A stretch of 64,000 bases of DNA. Origin: Micropterix aruncella (Eukaryota; Arthropoda; Insecta; Lepidoptera; Micropterigidae). The position numbers were made by a program, and so were the translations under genes. The first letter of the stretch is position 1. Each line of letters opens with the position of its first letter. The notes beneath the pieces were generated by a model that saw nothing but the letters and a program-made list of their open reading frames with translations, made no database searches and was not told the DNA's origin. The DNA lies in contig OX155961.1 in the NCBI GenBank assembly GCA_944548615.1, positions 29,060,770-29,124,769 of the forward strand, in the 5' to 3' direction. Positions 11,226-20,705 of this stretch are shown here, in pieces.

Positions 11226-11300
11226 GTACATGTACATTGTTATAAGTACATACATAACAAGTATTAAATAAGCATTAAATATGCATGCACAGGCCTAAAG

Positions 11301-11676
11301 CAGTAGTAGTAGTAGTAAACGGAGTGGGGGCTTGTTTCGAGCCCTTGATGTCACCTGGATCTATAAGATCTTTTGTAACTACCCACTTTGTGATTGGGTC
11401 AGTGGTCAGCTAGTAGCCCAGTACTGCTTACTAGTCCAAGCAGATCACTGGCCTTCAAGTTGGGCAGATCGCCGGGTTCGAAAAAGGCTCGTCCCAGTAA
11501 ACTTTGTCTTTTGCGGCGAGGCCTGGGTAGCGACCAACGATGTGTATGCTGTCTTTAGGTTCTTCACCACATATTCGGCAGTTCTTGCTCTCGGTCAAGC
11601 CAAGATGGAATAGATGTGCTCTAAGGGTCGTGTGTCCCGTGAGGAGACCGATAGTGAGACCTAAAGAATTTAACAA
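11301..11676 (-). mobile_element. 5'-truncated non-LTR 3' fragment (RNase H element, same family as 15236-19690)
   Basis: The minus strand reads LTIGLLTGHTTLRAHLFHLG, then a C-x2-C...H...C knuckle (CRICGEEPKDSIHIVGRYPG). A 3' UTR follows and matches the element interrupted at 16110-19313, including ATAGATCCAGGTG and a terminal CTACTACTAC tail next to 11301. CCTAAAG occurs on both sides (near 11291 and 11660) and may be a 7-bp target duplication. The protein knuckle sits at the extreme C-terminus of I/R1-like ORF2. It is not functional. Confidence 0.75.
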
Positions 11677-11680
11677 AAAC

Positions 11681-12065
11681 CGGTCGTCACCCTACAACTT
11701 TCTCGGCAAGCAGACAGCACCCCCTCGCGTAAAACCCCTTAACCCCCTCTCCATACCGCTCTTCCACAATCCTTGAAACCCCCCTCCCCCACCCGACAAC
11801 CCCCATCCCCACCCGATAGTGATTGTGTCAAGTGACTATGAAAGCAAAAGTAGTATTTTCTAGTATTTCCGTGGTATATAAAATAGTAATATTCCAAAAA
11901 TGATGTAGTAGTTACCTAAATACTTATTTAAATACTTATTTATTAATACTTATTTAAATAAATATTTAGTATTTAAAAAAAATGCATCGCTTGTATACGA
12001 GATATTCCAATCAAAACTTCACATCGTGATTCCGGTCCAACAAGGCATCTGTGTACCGAGTTTTT
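11681..12065 (-). repeat. Family F repeat copy (C-rich spacer)
   Basis: It begins with a GTCACCCTACAACTTTCTCG/GCAAG block. A strongly C-rich spacer (11720-11815) follows, then TTGTATACGAGATATTCCAA and CCAACAAGGCATCTGTGTAC. The same order of blocks recurs at 61150-61480 and, inverted, in both palindrome arms. Confidence 0.65.
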
Positions 12066-12277
12066 CCAGCTGCAATATTTCGAATTTGAAGTATGACTAG
12101 CGCACCCTCTAGTGGACCGATTAGAACTACAGTCTTTTCAACTCTTGCCATGACCGAATGATGCCCGCATGCCAAATTTTTAGCTCAATCGGATAAGGAC
12201 CCAGACACACAGACACACAGAAGTGCGTTCACAATACTTTCAGCTGCCGGGAAAGTTATGAAACAGAATACATACAT
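12066..12277. repeat. Degraded interspersed repeat
   Basis: CCAAATTTTTAGCTCAATCG followed by GATAAGGACCCAGACACAC is a wording common in insect repeats. A boundary and class cannot be given. Confidence 0.3.
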
Positions 12278-12470
12278 GGCCCGGTGGCATAGTAGTTAGG
12301 TCGCCTAATCTTACATTTTAAGGTCCCGGGTTTGATTCCCGGCTGGGTCACCATTTTCCGTTGGGATCTAATTAACGGAATTGCATTTTCAATTCTGTCG
12401 ATGGAATGCGACAGAATGCAAGACAAACACTTACAGACAAGTTACACGCACACATACATATAACACGTCA
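12278..12470 (+). mobile_element. tRNA-derived SINE, copy 1
   Basis: The first 73 nt fold as a tRNA relative: a 7-bp acceptor stem (GGCCCGG with CTGGGTC), a perfect T arm (CCGGG-TTTGATT-CCCGG), a discriminator A and then CCA. The A box is TGGCATAGTAGTTAGG and the B box is GGTTTGATTCC. The anticodon stem does not pair, so this is not a tRNA gene. A tRNA-unrelated body with a CACACATACATATA segment follows. A SINE needs a LINE partner for mobility. The 3' boundary is set by similarity to copy 2. Confidence 0.75.
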
Positions 12471-13159
12471 TAGTAGGGTTAATTGTAAGAGATTGTCATA
12501 TGACAATCAACCCTCCCATTGTGACATTTTCACAATAAAGAGTATAAACAAACATAAAGAATAAACACAATCGTTCTCATTCTGACATGAATAAGTATAA
12601 CGATATGTCTCTATGAGAGATAGAACGACAGAATTTTGTTAGAACTCCCCTGGGGTTCGACAGTTGTGTTTGACAACCCCCAGTTGACGCAAACGCCACT
12701 AGGCCTAATTCTTTAGTAACCCGTTGTTTAAACCAAAGTCCGCAGTAGAAGATCACAAGGTAGCAGGCATAGTAGGCAAAATCCAAATAGCAACTCTGTA
12801 TTGAAAAAGGCACTTGCATAAGAAGAAGTTAGCTGTCTCCCGCAATACAGTCGATGAATCGCCGACAGATGTACCTCGTTGCCCCGTCCGTAAAAAGAAG
12901 CGAGGGCTCGAGCGACGAACGGCGGCCCTCGACCTTTTATGAGGAGGTGCGACCCGAGAGAGTGGGCATTGAGGAGGTCTCGACGCGTCTCATCTGGGCG
13001 AACGTCGGACAATGAGGGGGCGACAAAGGAAGCGGCGAGATAACCGACGCAGGCAGGAAATGATTTTTTTGATTTATTGGGGTTTCGAGGAGGTCACCGC
13101 GCACCACAGACCGGATATTTTCACCTCAATACCTGTCACTTGAGATATTTGTTTAAGCA
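12471..13159. other. No gene confirmed; GC-richer segment of unknown origin
   Basis: 12590-13120 is GC-richer, with open stretches on both strands (plus strand reads SEGSSDERRPSTFYEEV and onward for about 55 codons). The composition suggests an old coding remnant, perhaps retrotransposon ORF1, but no motif supports a family. Confidence 0.3.
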
Positions 13160-13340
13160 TACCAGGTGGCATAGTGGTTAGATTGCCTAATCTTACATTG
13201 TAAGGTTCCGGACTCGCTTCCCGGCTGGGTCACCATTTTCCTTTGGGATAAAATTAAAGGATTTGCATTTCATTTCTGTCGATGGATTGCAATAACAAGA
13301 CGAACACTTTCACACTTGGTACACGCATACATACATATAC
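13160..13340 (+). mobile_element. tRNA-derived SINE, copy 2 (3' truncated)
   Basis: The tRNA-related part is at 13160-13232, with the same A box (TGGCATAGTGGTTAGA), a decayed B box (CGGACTCGCTTCC) and GGCTGGGTCACCA. The body matches copy 1 up to the ACATACATATAC stretch. It then switches directly into non-LTR ORF2 sequence at about 13341. Confidence 0.7.
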
Positions 13341-13761
13341 AAGATTTTGCTTTAGGATTCCTCCGCGTCATCATGTGTCACCATTCCTTGCAAAAGCTTC
13401 CATGTTGAATATGAGTAAAAGAAGGCAGCTCCATCTTGCGACCCTTTTACTCAAGGTAGTACGCAATAAACAGCCGCGATATCTTTACAAGATTATGACG
13501 TGGTCCCGTAACCGGCATGTCCATTCAACACGGGCACGTGAACAACTTGCTATAATACCCAAGCACAAAACTACACATTTCCAGTGCAGCTTTTCGTATT
13601 ATTCTGCGGTTGTATGGAATCGGTTGGGAATGGCTTTGCGATCGAAATCAATTGCAGTATTTAAGGACCACTTTAAAAGTTTATTATTAAGAGCCCTATC
13701 ACATATTTTTTCCAGAAAGGCAAGAAAAGTGGATTTTTGGCGTTCTAATTCCAAGAAATGA
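13341..13761 (+). pseudogene. C-terminal fragment of non-LTR reverse transcriptase ORF
   Basis: An open stretch of about 140 codons reads RFCFRIPPRHHVSPFLAKAS, then RRQLHLATLLLKVVRNKQP, and later VVWNRLGMALRSKSIAVFKD before TGA. The order (R..F.LR...HVSPF, R..L.LATLLYK, P.YL, FN.LP-like, FK..LK) is that of the region C-terminal to the RT thumb in CR1/jockey-type ORF2. There is no RT catalytic block, so it is 5' truncated, at the junction with the SINE. The frame is intact through its own stop, suggesting a fairly young copy. Confidence 0.75.
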
Positions 13762-15235
13762 AGAGATTTCTACAAACTTTAATTACTGAATTACCTGGAC
13801 CATTTCTTGATGTTGACCATAGCGGCCTTTAATTTTAGATATAACGAATATTATTTACTTATTCAGCCCATTTTCCGAAAGTCGTTATTCGTAAAACGCT
13901 CGGAAGGCAAACTTTGAGCTCCTTAATACAGTAATATCACTACAACGAAAACCGTATACTATTTTTTTTTATGTCCGTCATGTATTCTTGTTGACCATAG
14001 CGGCCTTATTTTTTCGTTTTTTGACCACATATCCAAGGTATACATTACTTACAATTACACAAAATTTAAAAAAAAACTTCCTGTATCATTCTAATTTTCT
14101 CAGAAATAAAATAAGATTCTTATATAATACTTATACTATATTAAAGTTCACTCTTTTAGCAATACGACATAATATAAATTATTGTCATTAGAAAGGAGAA
14201 AACACTGCAAAAAACAATTAGAAATTGTGTATATATTTGCTTGCGCAAGAGAAGAGCGCTCAGTGCCGCGGTTTTCTCCCAGGGTTGAATAGTTATTTAT
14301 TTATTTTTTTATTTATTTATCCTATCTTTTATAGTTACATCCAAAAAAAAATGCGTTCATTTTTTAAACTCATTTTAAAAGAATACCTACGCTATTTTGT
14401 AATAGGCCTCTTAAAGGAAGATATTTAGATGTCATAATTTGATTTTATTTTAAAATAACTATTGCTAATTGGATTATTACTATTGTCTTCGTTTATTTAT
14501 TAATTTGTAACCTGATTATTTAATGTTAAATATTTTGATTTTGATTATTTTTGATTTATTATATGTAGATTATTAAATTTATGTAATTACGTTATTTTCT
14601 TTTAATATCATTTGATGTTAAATATCTTGATTTTGATTATTTCAATTTGTGTATTTATTTGATTATGATTATTTGGATTTTTTGTTTTAAGATTTATTTG
14701 ATTAGGTTATTTTATTTTAAAAATCATATACCTATGTATCAATAATTAATAGGTGTGTCCTGAAAACCAGGATAAGAGATATCCTGAGGATACCCCTAAT
14801 TTGCAGCGTTTGTAGCTTTATTTCATAGTCTTTGTCTATTTATAGTTTTAATTTTTAATCTGTGTGTTCTTGTTTTTTTTTTGTATATGTTTTTTATAAC
14901 AGCTGCAAATAAATAAATAAATAAATATAAATAAATAAATATATAAACATATCATATTGGTTGGTTATAAGAAATTGTCGTACGATAACAAAACCCGCAA
15001 ACAAAAAACGAATGAAAAAGCCTACCAAAAACAAAATTTTGAATGTATAATACAGTCTGCATTATGCATATGTGTAAATCTTTATTACACGAAACATTAA
15101 TTGTATAAATGGCGGATTTACTGTATAAGAAGCGTTACGGGGAAGGGCGATCAAAATCAATTTGACTTTTAATATAGGATATTTTTATGTCGTATAAATT
15201 TAAGTTGCATTTTTTTTAGAAACTTATCTATATTT
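13762..15235. other. No gene; AT-rich
   Basis: TTGACCATAGCGGCCTT occurs twice (13813 and 13991). (ATTT)n and (AAAT)n runs lie at 14285-14320 and 14910-14945, probably old retrotransposon tails. There are short AT-driven open frames only. Confidence 0.5.
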
Positions 15236-16109
15236 AGGTAACTACCTGAGGGATGCAACTGACGTTATGAAAACCACCCCAACAGAGGGATTAGAGGTGG
15301 CACTCTGCTGCCTGCCTCTGGATAAGCTCTTAATTCACTCCGCCAGACTTACAGCACACAGACTAAAGTATTTGGGCGAGTGGAAGCAAGGAGGGCCCAA
15401 TCACCCTGAGCTAAACCTCTCCCACAAAAGCTCATTCACCCTGGCCCAGGATCGACTACTATTTTATTTTTTTTTGTAGAGAAGTCCTATAAAATCCTAA
15501 TTCCCATCAGGGAAGACTGGAAGAATCCACATTGGCTCCAAAGCTGCAACGCGCACGCCTGGTTCACCGACGGATCATGAACAAGTGGACGTTTTGGGAC
15601 AGGCGTGTACGGACCCAAAACCAACCACAGAATCAGCATCCCCCTTGGACAATATGCCACGGTTTTCCAAGCCGAGGTGTTTGCCATATTGGAAACTCAA
15701 AAGTCGACTTGAGGTAAAAAATAGAAAAATTCTCATCTGCTCTGACAGCAGAGCAGCATTGGGCGCTCTAGTTAAAGCCACCACAGAATCTTCTGTGGTA
15801 TGGGACTGTGTGCAAGAGCTCATCAAATTAATAAAAGCCAACAAAATCACCCTAATATGGATACCGGGCCATCAAGGCATACAAAGAGTACGACAGACAG
15901 GTAAAACTGGGCACATTGGAATGCCTGATGGAGCCAGTTGTGGTCCCCTTCGCTGTGGGTAAAAACATCATGAGGGACTGCTTGGAGCAGGAACATCTGT
16001 CATCCAGGAAACAGAGCCAATGATGTCGCCAAACAAATGCGATGATGGAGCAACCACTTCCAAAGAAAACCAAGGCCCTACTTGACATGAGCAAGAAGAA
16101 CCTTAGAAC
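15236..16109 (+). pseudogene. Degenerate RNase H region of I/R1-like non-LTR ORF2, part 1
   Basis: Reading continues from YLRDATDVMKTTPTEGLEVA through a frameshifted RNase H domain. The visible motifs are WFTDGS (first Asp, followed by an in-frame TGA), QAEVFAILE (Glu), CSDSRAALG (Asp) and WIPGHQGIQ (His). An AT insert interrupts the frame near 15460-15480. The RNase H removes RNA from RNA-DNA hybrids during element replication. Stops and frameshifts make this copy dead. An LTR retrotransposon splits the reading frame at 16109, and it resumes at 19314. Confidence 0.8.
16106..16109 (+). other. 4-bp target duplication GAAC, left
   Basis: GAAC directly precedes the TGTAGG start of the left LTR. 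The same 4 bp follows the right LTR at 19314-19317. Removing one copy plus the element restores the RNase H element's frame (LRTAISLLSGH). Confidence 0.85.
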
Positions 16110-16709
16110 TGTAGGAGCCTACGGCCCTACATACCCACAACAAAAAAGTCAATTTCACAGAACAGAAAACTGCAGACTCGCTCAAACTTGCACGCGCAGC
16201 TGCAGTTAATTTCCAGCTAAATTTGGCAAATATTGCCCAGGTTAGCGACACATGCGTCGCCCCACTCGTAGCTATTGCATCACCGATCACCCTATAAAAC
16301 GCAGTACATTTCATTCGATCGACATCATTCCTTTGGCAGACAGTTGTCACGTGCTACATCATTCCTTTGGCAGACAGTTGCCCTTCTACATCATTACTTC
16401 GGCAGACAGATACCGCGCTCTACACATCGTCCCCTCAGTGGACAGATATCTCGACTACACACTTCGCTCCTCGACTACACACTTCGCTCCTCGACTACAC
16501 ACGCACCGCCACGGCTTCACCTCGCGCCCACACTACAACACAACGGCGAACACAACTCAAGGCGTTAAGAACTGGCGACTTCGACTCACTTCTGAATAAA
16601 CTCTTCTACACGGACATCTACGACTCTCATTTACGGAGCAACCTTCATGATGAGAACCACCCTTCGCTCACAATCAATTGGAGTCTAGTGAAGGGTGGCC
16701 ATTCTCACA
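16110..16709 (+). repeat. Left LTR (600 bp)
   Basis: It runs from TGTAGGAGCCTACGGCCCTA to CATTCTCACA. It contains a TATA box, a block of 34-bp tandem units with CATTCCTTTGGCAGACAG at 16325-16410, and doubled CTCGACTACACACTTCG units near 16455-16500. It is 34 bp shorter than the right LTR, by exactly one tandem unit. Confidence 0.88.
16293..16299 (+). promoter_or_regulatory. TATA box of left LTR
   Basis: TATAAAA sits 183 bp into the LTR and about 20-30 bp upstream of an initiator-like TTTCATTCGATC. It is conserved at the matching place in the right LTR (18863). This is the likely start region for element RNA. Confidence 0.6.
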
Positions 16710-16710
16710 T

Positions 16711-16723
16711 TGGTGAACCCGAC
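16711..16723 (+). other. Primer binding site
   Basis: TGGTGAACCCGAC starts one base after the left LTR. TGG pairs with the CCA end of a tRNA, and the rest pairs with an acceptor/T-stem ending GTCGGGTTCA. The tRNA species was not identified. Confidence 0.7.
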
Positions 16724-16924
16724 TTTGGACATAACGCACCTTCAACACGCACCTTCAACAACACGCCTACGCCTTCACGCCTAAACCTCCACGTCGGAAT
16801 CCTTCAAACTACAGCCCCGACACTGAAAAGGACACGCCGTTCACTCTCCTTCAACTTCAAAAGCCGCTGAACACGCCTCCCTCAGACCTCCGCACACACA
16901 GCGACTTCGCACTATAAAATCCAA

Positions 16925-17014
16925 ATGGGCGGACAACAGAGCAAGGACGAGGCAGTCATCGAAATCGAAGAAGAAATCGCCCGACCCCACATACAACAAA
17001 TACAAGCAGTATAA
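16925..17014 (+). pseudogene. Short Gag-like leader ORF (MGGQQSK...)
   Basis: Thirty codons including the stop begin MGGQQSKDEAVIEIEEEIA. Gly2 followed by Ser/Lys is an N-myristoylation-type start, as in some retroelement Gag proteins. The frame ends after 29 residues at TAA, and no capsid or zinc-knuckle sequence follows in any frame that I can recognise. It is either a decayed gag or an unrelated leader ORF. Confidence 0.35.
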
Positions 17015-18667
17015 TCAGCACGACAACAAAGGAATGATCCTTGCTACGCATGACCACCAACTACAATATGCATTCTCAACATCGGTCATGCCTAGCAAGT
17101 AAAACAATAAAACGCATAACGACTCAGCGAAACACGACACCACACAAGCCTCTCAGCGCAAATAAACAGCCAAACGACGACGACCGGTGCCACTACAAAA
17201 CGACAACAACGCAAAAGCAGACGAAATTCCTGCTCGATTAATAAAAATGCAGACATTGCATCAACCGCGGAAGCAAATTTCCCGCAACACATTCGCAAGT
17301 ACTTCTACCAATAAGCAGTAAGCAAGTACTCACGCGACTTATTTAAAAATATACTCGGCACCTACAATCAACGAACACACACCCACGGTCATGGCTAAAC
17401 GACATTATCAGCACCCGCAATTACCAACGCCACATTCATACAGCACTTATCTCGGATCAAAACAACGAACGCTAACGAATTTTATAAAAACAACGATGTG
17501 CGGCCCTGAGGACTTGTACAGGCGAAACCGTCATTGATACACTCTCAGGTAAAATCCTACGAAAGGAAGTCGTCACAATCGCTTCATACTCTTCACTGGA
17601 CAGCAGTAAGACGTTTTCTGCAGCTTAATGACCTGCAGGCGCAACATCCGGGAGAATGGCACTTAGGTCCAGTATAGACTAACAGCTGACCAAGGACACT
17701 ATCGGCCTAAATGCCTTCTCAATCACAATTTCAATCGATAAACACACTACGAAACGGAAACAACCACGCAGCGGAAGAATATCAACATCGAAAACGCAAA
17801 ACGGATGGAACTCACACTCCACAGCATTCATACCCGATCACAAAAAATCAAAACGCTACAACCAACCTCAAAAAAACAACAATGGACTACGCTAATCAGC
17901 ACGCTGAAGCCGACTCACCCACAAAAATTACAAAACGCCGAGAATAGACGGTATAGCGAAACCACTCATTCAAAGCGTAAAATCGGCGATATTATCCCAC
18001 TTGCAACAACAGAAGCGATTCCCACACAACACGCATGGATACGACGTCATAGTCGAAGCAATTTGGAAGTCGACCGAATGGTTTAGCGACTCACTGACTA
18101 AAACCACCGAACTGTACGACCTCATTCGCAGAAGCAAGGCGCCGCACTCCAAAACAGCTACTATCGGGAATCTTCAACTTCAAGACCGGAAGTCCACACG
18201 AATGCGCAACAAACAAACAATGGACTTCAGACGTCACGCGCGCGAAATTACTCAGATTGCATTCTTATCGCGCTAAATTATTATTAATTCATATGCTCCA
18301 CATTTTTTTAAGCCGCGCGAATCATTTTTATCGTTCGGCGCGTAACATATTGCATTGTATTCACTCGTTTCACGTCCAGCGAATTTTATTACGTCAGCGC
18401 TTATACTAACCATTGTCCATTGTATTCATTTATTTTTCCTTATTGTCAACATTTTATAACAGCGCCAGTTTTTAACACATTGTAACGAAATGCCTTCGCT
18501 ACTCATAACAACATACGGTTCTCAAACTGTCAAACACTCGCATAAAAACATACGATTCCCAAACTTTCGCGAACACAACTTCACACACACTTTTAATTGT
18601 CACACTTACACTTTTTTGTCACTTTGTCGTGAAGACCTTCCATATTGTCATACGCAAGCCCTTCACT
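17015..18667 (+). other. Internal region of LTR element, no pol recognised
   Basis: It contains several A/C-rich open stretches of 60-93 codons. One at 18001-18276 reads EAIWKSTEWFSDSLTKTTEL with a stop at the end. None has an aspartic protease DTG, an RT YXDD or an integrase HHCC/DDE pattern. The strand bias in composition (C and A rich on the plus strand) is typical of retroelement interiors. Confidence 0.6.
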
Positions 18668-18679
18668 AGGGGGGAGCCA
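18668..18679 (+). other. Polypurine-type tract before right LTR
   Basis: AGGGGGGAGCCA abuts the right LTR start (TGTAGG). A purine-rich tract here primes plus-strand DNA synthesis in LTR retrotransposons. The CC near its end is unusual. Confidence 0.6.
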
Positions 18680-19313
18680 TGTAGGAGCCTACGGCCCTAC
18701 ATACCCACAACAAAAAAGTCAATTTCACAGAACAGAAAACTGCAGACTCGCTCAAACTTGCACGCGCAGCTGCAGTTAATTTCCAGCTAAATTTGGCAAA
18801 TATTGCCCAGGTTAGCGACACATGCGTCGCCCCACTCGTAGCTATTGCATCACCGATCACCCTATAAAACGCAGTACATTTCATTCGATCGACATCATTC
18901 TTTTGGCAGACAGTTGTCACGTGCTACATCATTCCTTTGGCAGACAGTTGTCACGTGCTACATCATTCCTTTGGCAGACAGTTGCCCTTCTACATCATTA
19001 CTTCGGCAGACAGATACCGCGCTCTACACATCGTCCCCTCAGTGGACAGATATCTCGACTACACACTTCGCTCCTCGACTACACACTTCGCTCCTCGACT
19101 ACACACGCACCGCCACGGCTTCACCTCGCGCCCACACTACAACACAACGGCGAACACAACTCAAGGCGTTAAGAACTGGCGACTTCGACTCACTTCTGAA
19201 TAAACTCTTCTACACGGACATCTACGACTCTCATTTACGGAGCAACCTTCATGCTGAGAACCACCCTTCGCTCACAATCAATTGGAGTCTAGTGAAGGGT
19301 GGCCATTCTCACA
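18680..19313 (+). repeat. Right LTR (634 bp)
   Basis: It matches the left LTR almost base for base, with one extra 34-bp unit (CATTCCTTTGGCAGACAG/TTGTCACGTGCTACAT). Few point differences are visible, for example T for C in the first unit's CTTTTGGC. It is followed by GAAC. Confidence 0.88.
18863..18869 (+). promoter_or_regulatory. TATA box of right LTR
   Basis: TATAAAA lies at the same offset as in the left LTR and could drive readout into downstream sequence. Confidence 0.55.
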
Positions 19314-19690
19314 GAACCGCTATCAGTCTCCTCTCCGGACACACGACCCTTAGAGCACATCTATTGAACTTTGGCTTGACCGAGAGCTAGGACTGACGAA
19401 TATGTGGCGAAGAACATGAGGACAGCTGCGATACACATCGTTGGTCGCTGCCCAGGACTCGCAGCAAAAAGTCATAGTTTACTGGAACGAGCCTTTCTCG
19501 AACCCAGCGATCTGCCCAACTTGAAGGTGCATGGACTGATAAGCATGGACTGCATGGACTGGTAAGCAGTACCGGGCTACTAAAAGACCACTGAACCAAC
19601 CACAAAGTGGGTAGTTACAAAAGATCTTATAGATCCAGGTGGCATCAAGGGCTGGAAACAAGCTCCCCAATCCGTTTACTACTACTACTA
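19314..19690 (+). pseudogene. I/R1-like non-LTR ORF2 C-terminus and 3' UTR, part 2
   Basis: It continues the frame broken at 16109: TAISLLSGHTTLRAHLLNFG followed by a decayed zinc knuckle and HIVGRCPGLAAK. The 3' UTR (19500-19670) matches the minus-strand fragment at 11301-11454 and ends in TACTACTACTAC. A small tandem GCATGGACTG is present at 19530-19560. Confidence 0.8.
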
Positions 19691-20526
19691 CGTTTACTAC
19701 ATTTGGTTTACAGACAAAACATGTTTTATTCTCACTCGAACAAACCCTGCCTAAAACGTCCTATTTTAAGCCAGTGTATTTTTTTTAAATGGAATTACCA
19801 AAAAAAATATTTGATTGACTGATCATTCTTCCCCGTAACCCATTCATGTATATAATAACAATACTATACATTAAATAATATTTTTCATGAAAATATCGAA
19901 AGGACCGAGTACGCATCCAGTAAATAATGACTACGAATACTGGAGAAGATTTAAATCTTGTGATACCTAGGGTAAGTAGGACATTCGCAAAAAGGTAGGC
20001 TTGGTACCTGCCAAGACTGCCTTTGGCTTGTACGTTCGGAGTGCAAAGTATCTACTTGTTAAAATATTAGATTCCTTCAAATATTCACATATATACCTTC
20101 AATACTATAATTAATATATGACTTTTGGAGTTGGGGCAACCTGGTAAACTAACAATTGTCGATAAATTTGATTAAAATATTATAATTAAGAAAGATGTCA
20201 ATTTACCTATTGTTATTATTGTTTATATTGTTTTATGTTCAATGGGTAAAAAATATGTATATCTTGTATTTTTTTAATCTCTACCTAATATTACTAAATT
20301 ACTAATTTCTACTATCAAACTTTATTTTTCGTTAGATGTGTGATATTCCCCGGATTTCATGGGATTGAAAATTGTTCTTTTTTTTATTTAAAAGTCTTTA
20401 TAATTTCCTAGTGTAATCTTAGTTGAAATGAAAGTATACCGAGAGGCCTGGGGATGATTAGGATCCCTGTAACGCGCACTATTAGTTCGTTGTAGAGAAA
20501 ATTAAAGTTTACCACGTTATTAATAA
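19691..20526. other. No gene recognised
   Basis: AT-rich sequence. I found no domain, RNA or repeat partner within the window. Confidence 0.45.
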
Positions 20527-20705
20527 TGTTCGGTCACCGAGGCGGGCAGCGCGATGCGGAAGGAAACACGGTGATGTTGCTTGGTCGTTCGTTTATTTAG
20601 TACTGGGTCGCGAACGGCTCTCCGTTCGCACGAGTGTTTACAGCGTAATTATTCCGTCTAACTCCGAATCATTCTCAGCAGTGGTAACACTTACAGGCGG
20701 CAACA
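20527..20705 (-). mobile_element. Candidate solo LTR
   Basis: On the minus strand a 179-bp unit starts TGTTGCCGCCTG and ends GACCGAACA. It is GC-rich against its AT-rich surroundings and contains an AATAAA inside. TG...CA ends and size fit a short copia-type LTR. The flanking 5 bp do not match, so the call rests on composition and ends only. Confidence 0.4.

Larger units (their letters stand above)
16110..19313 (+). mobile_element. LTR retrotransposon, non-autonomous, nested in non-LTR element
   Basis: Two near-identical direct LTRs flank 1,970 bp. Both start TGTAGGAGCC and end CTCACA. A primer binding site starts one base after the left LTR, and a purine-rich tract precedes the right LTR. 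GAAC is duplicated at the target. The 4-bp duplication and the TGG-starting PBS fit Ty3/gypsy-like elements better than copia (5 bp), but without pol this is not settled. I see no protease, RT, RNase H or integrase. The interior is fragmented into short frames, so mobilisation would need a helper. Confidence 0.85.

Noticed and set aside
12278..12350. tRNA gene
   Set aside because: Acceptor and T arms are good, but the anticodon stem does not pair, CCA is genomic and a second diverged copy has the same SINE body.
16252..16870. 115-181 codon frames in the LTRs
   Set aside because: They overlap in several phases, arise from the 34-bp tandem units and C-rich LTR sequence, and have no domain.
20527..20705. 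Target duplication for the solo LTR candidate
   Set aside because: Flanking bases (AATAA and TATGA) do not match, so only a weak solo-LTR call was kept.
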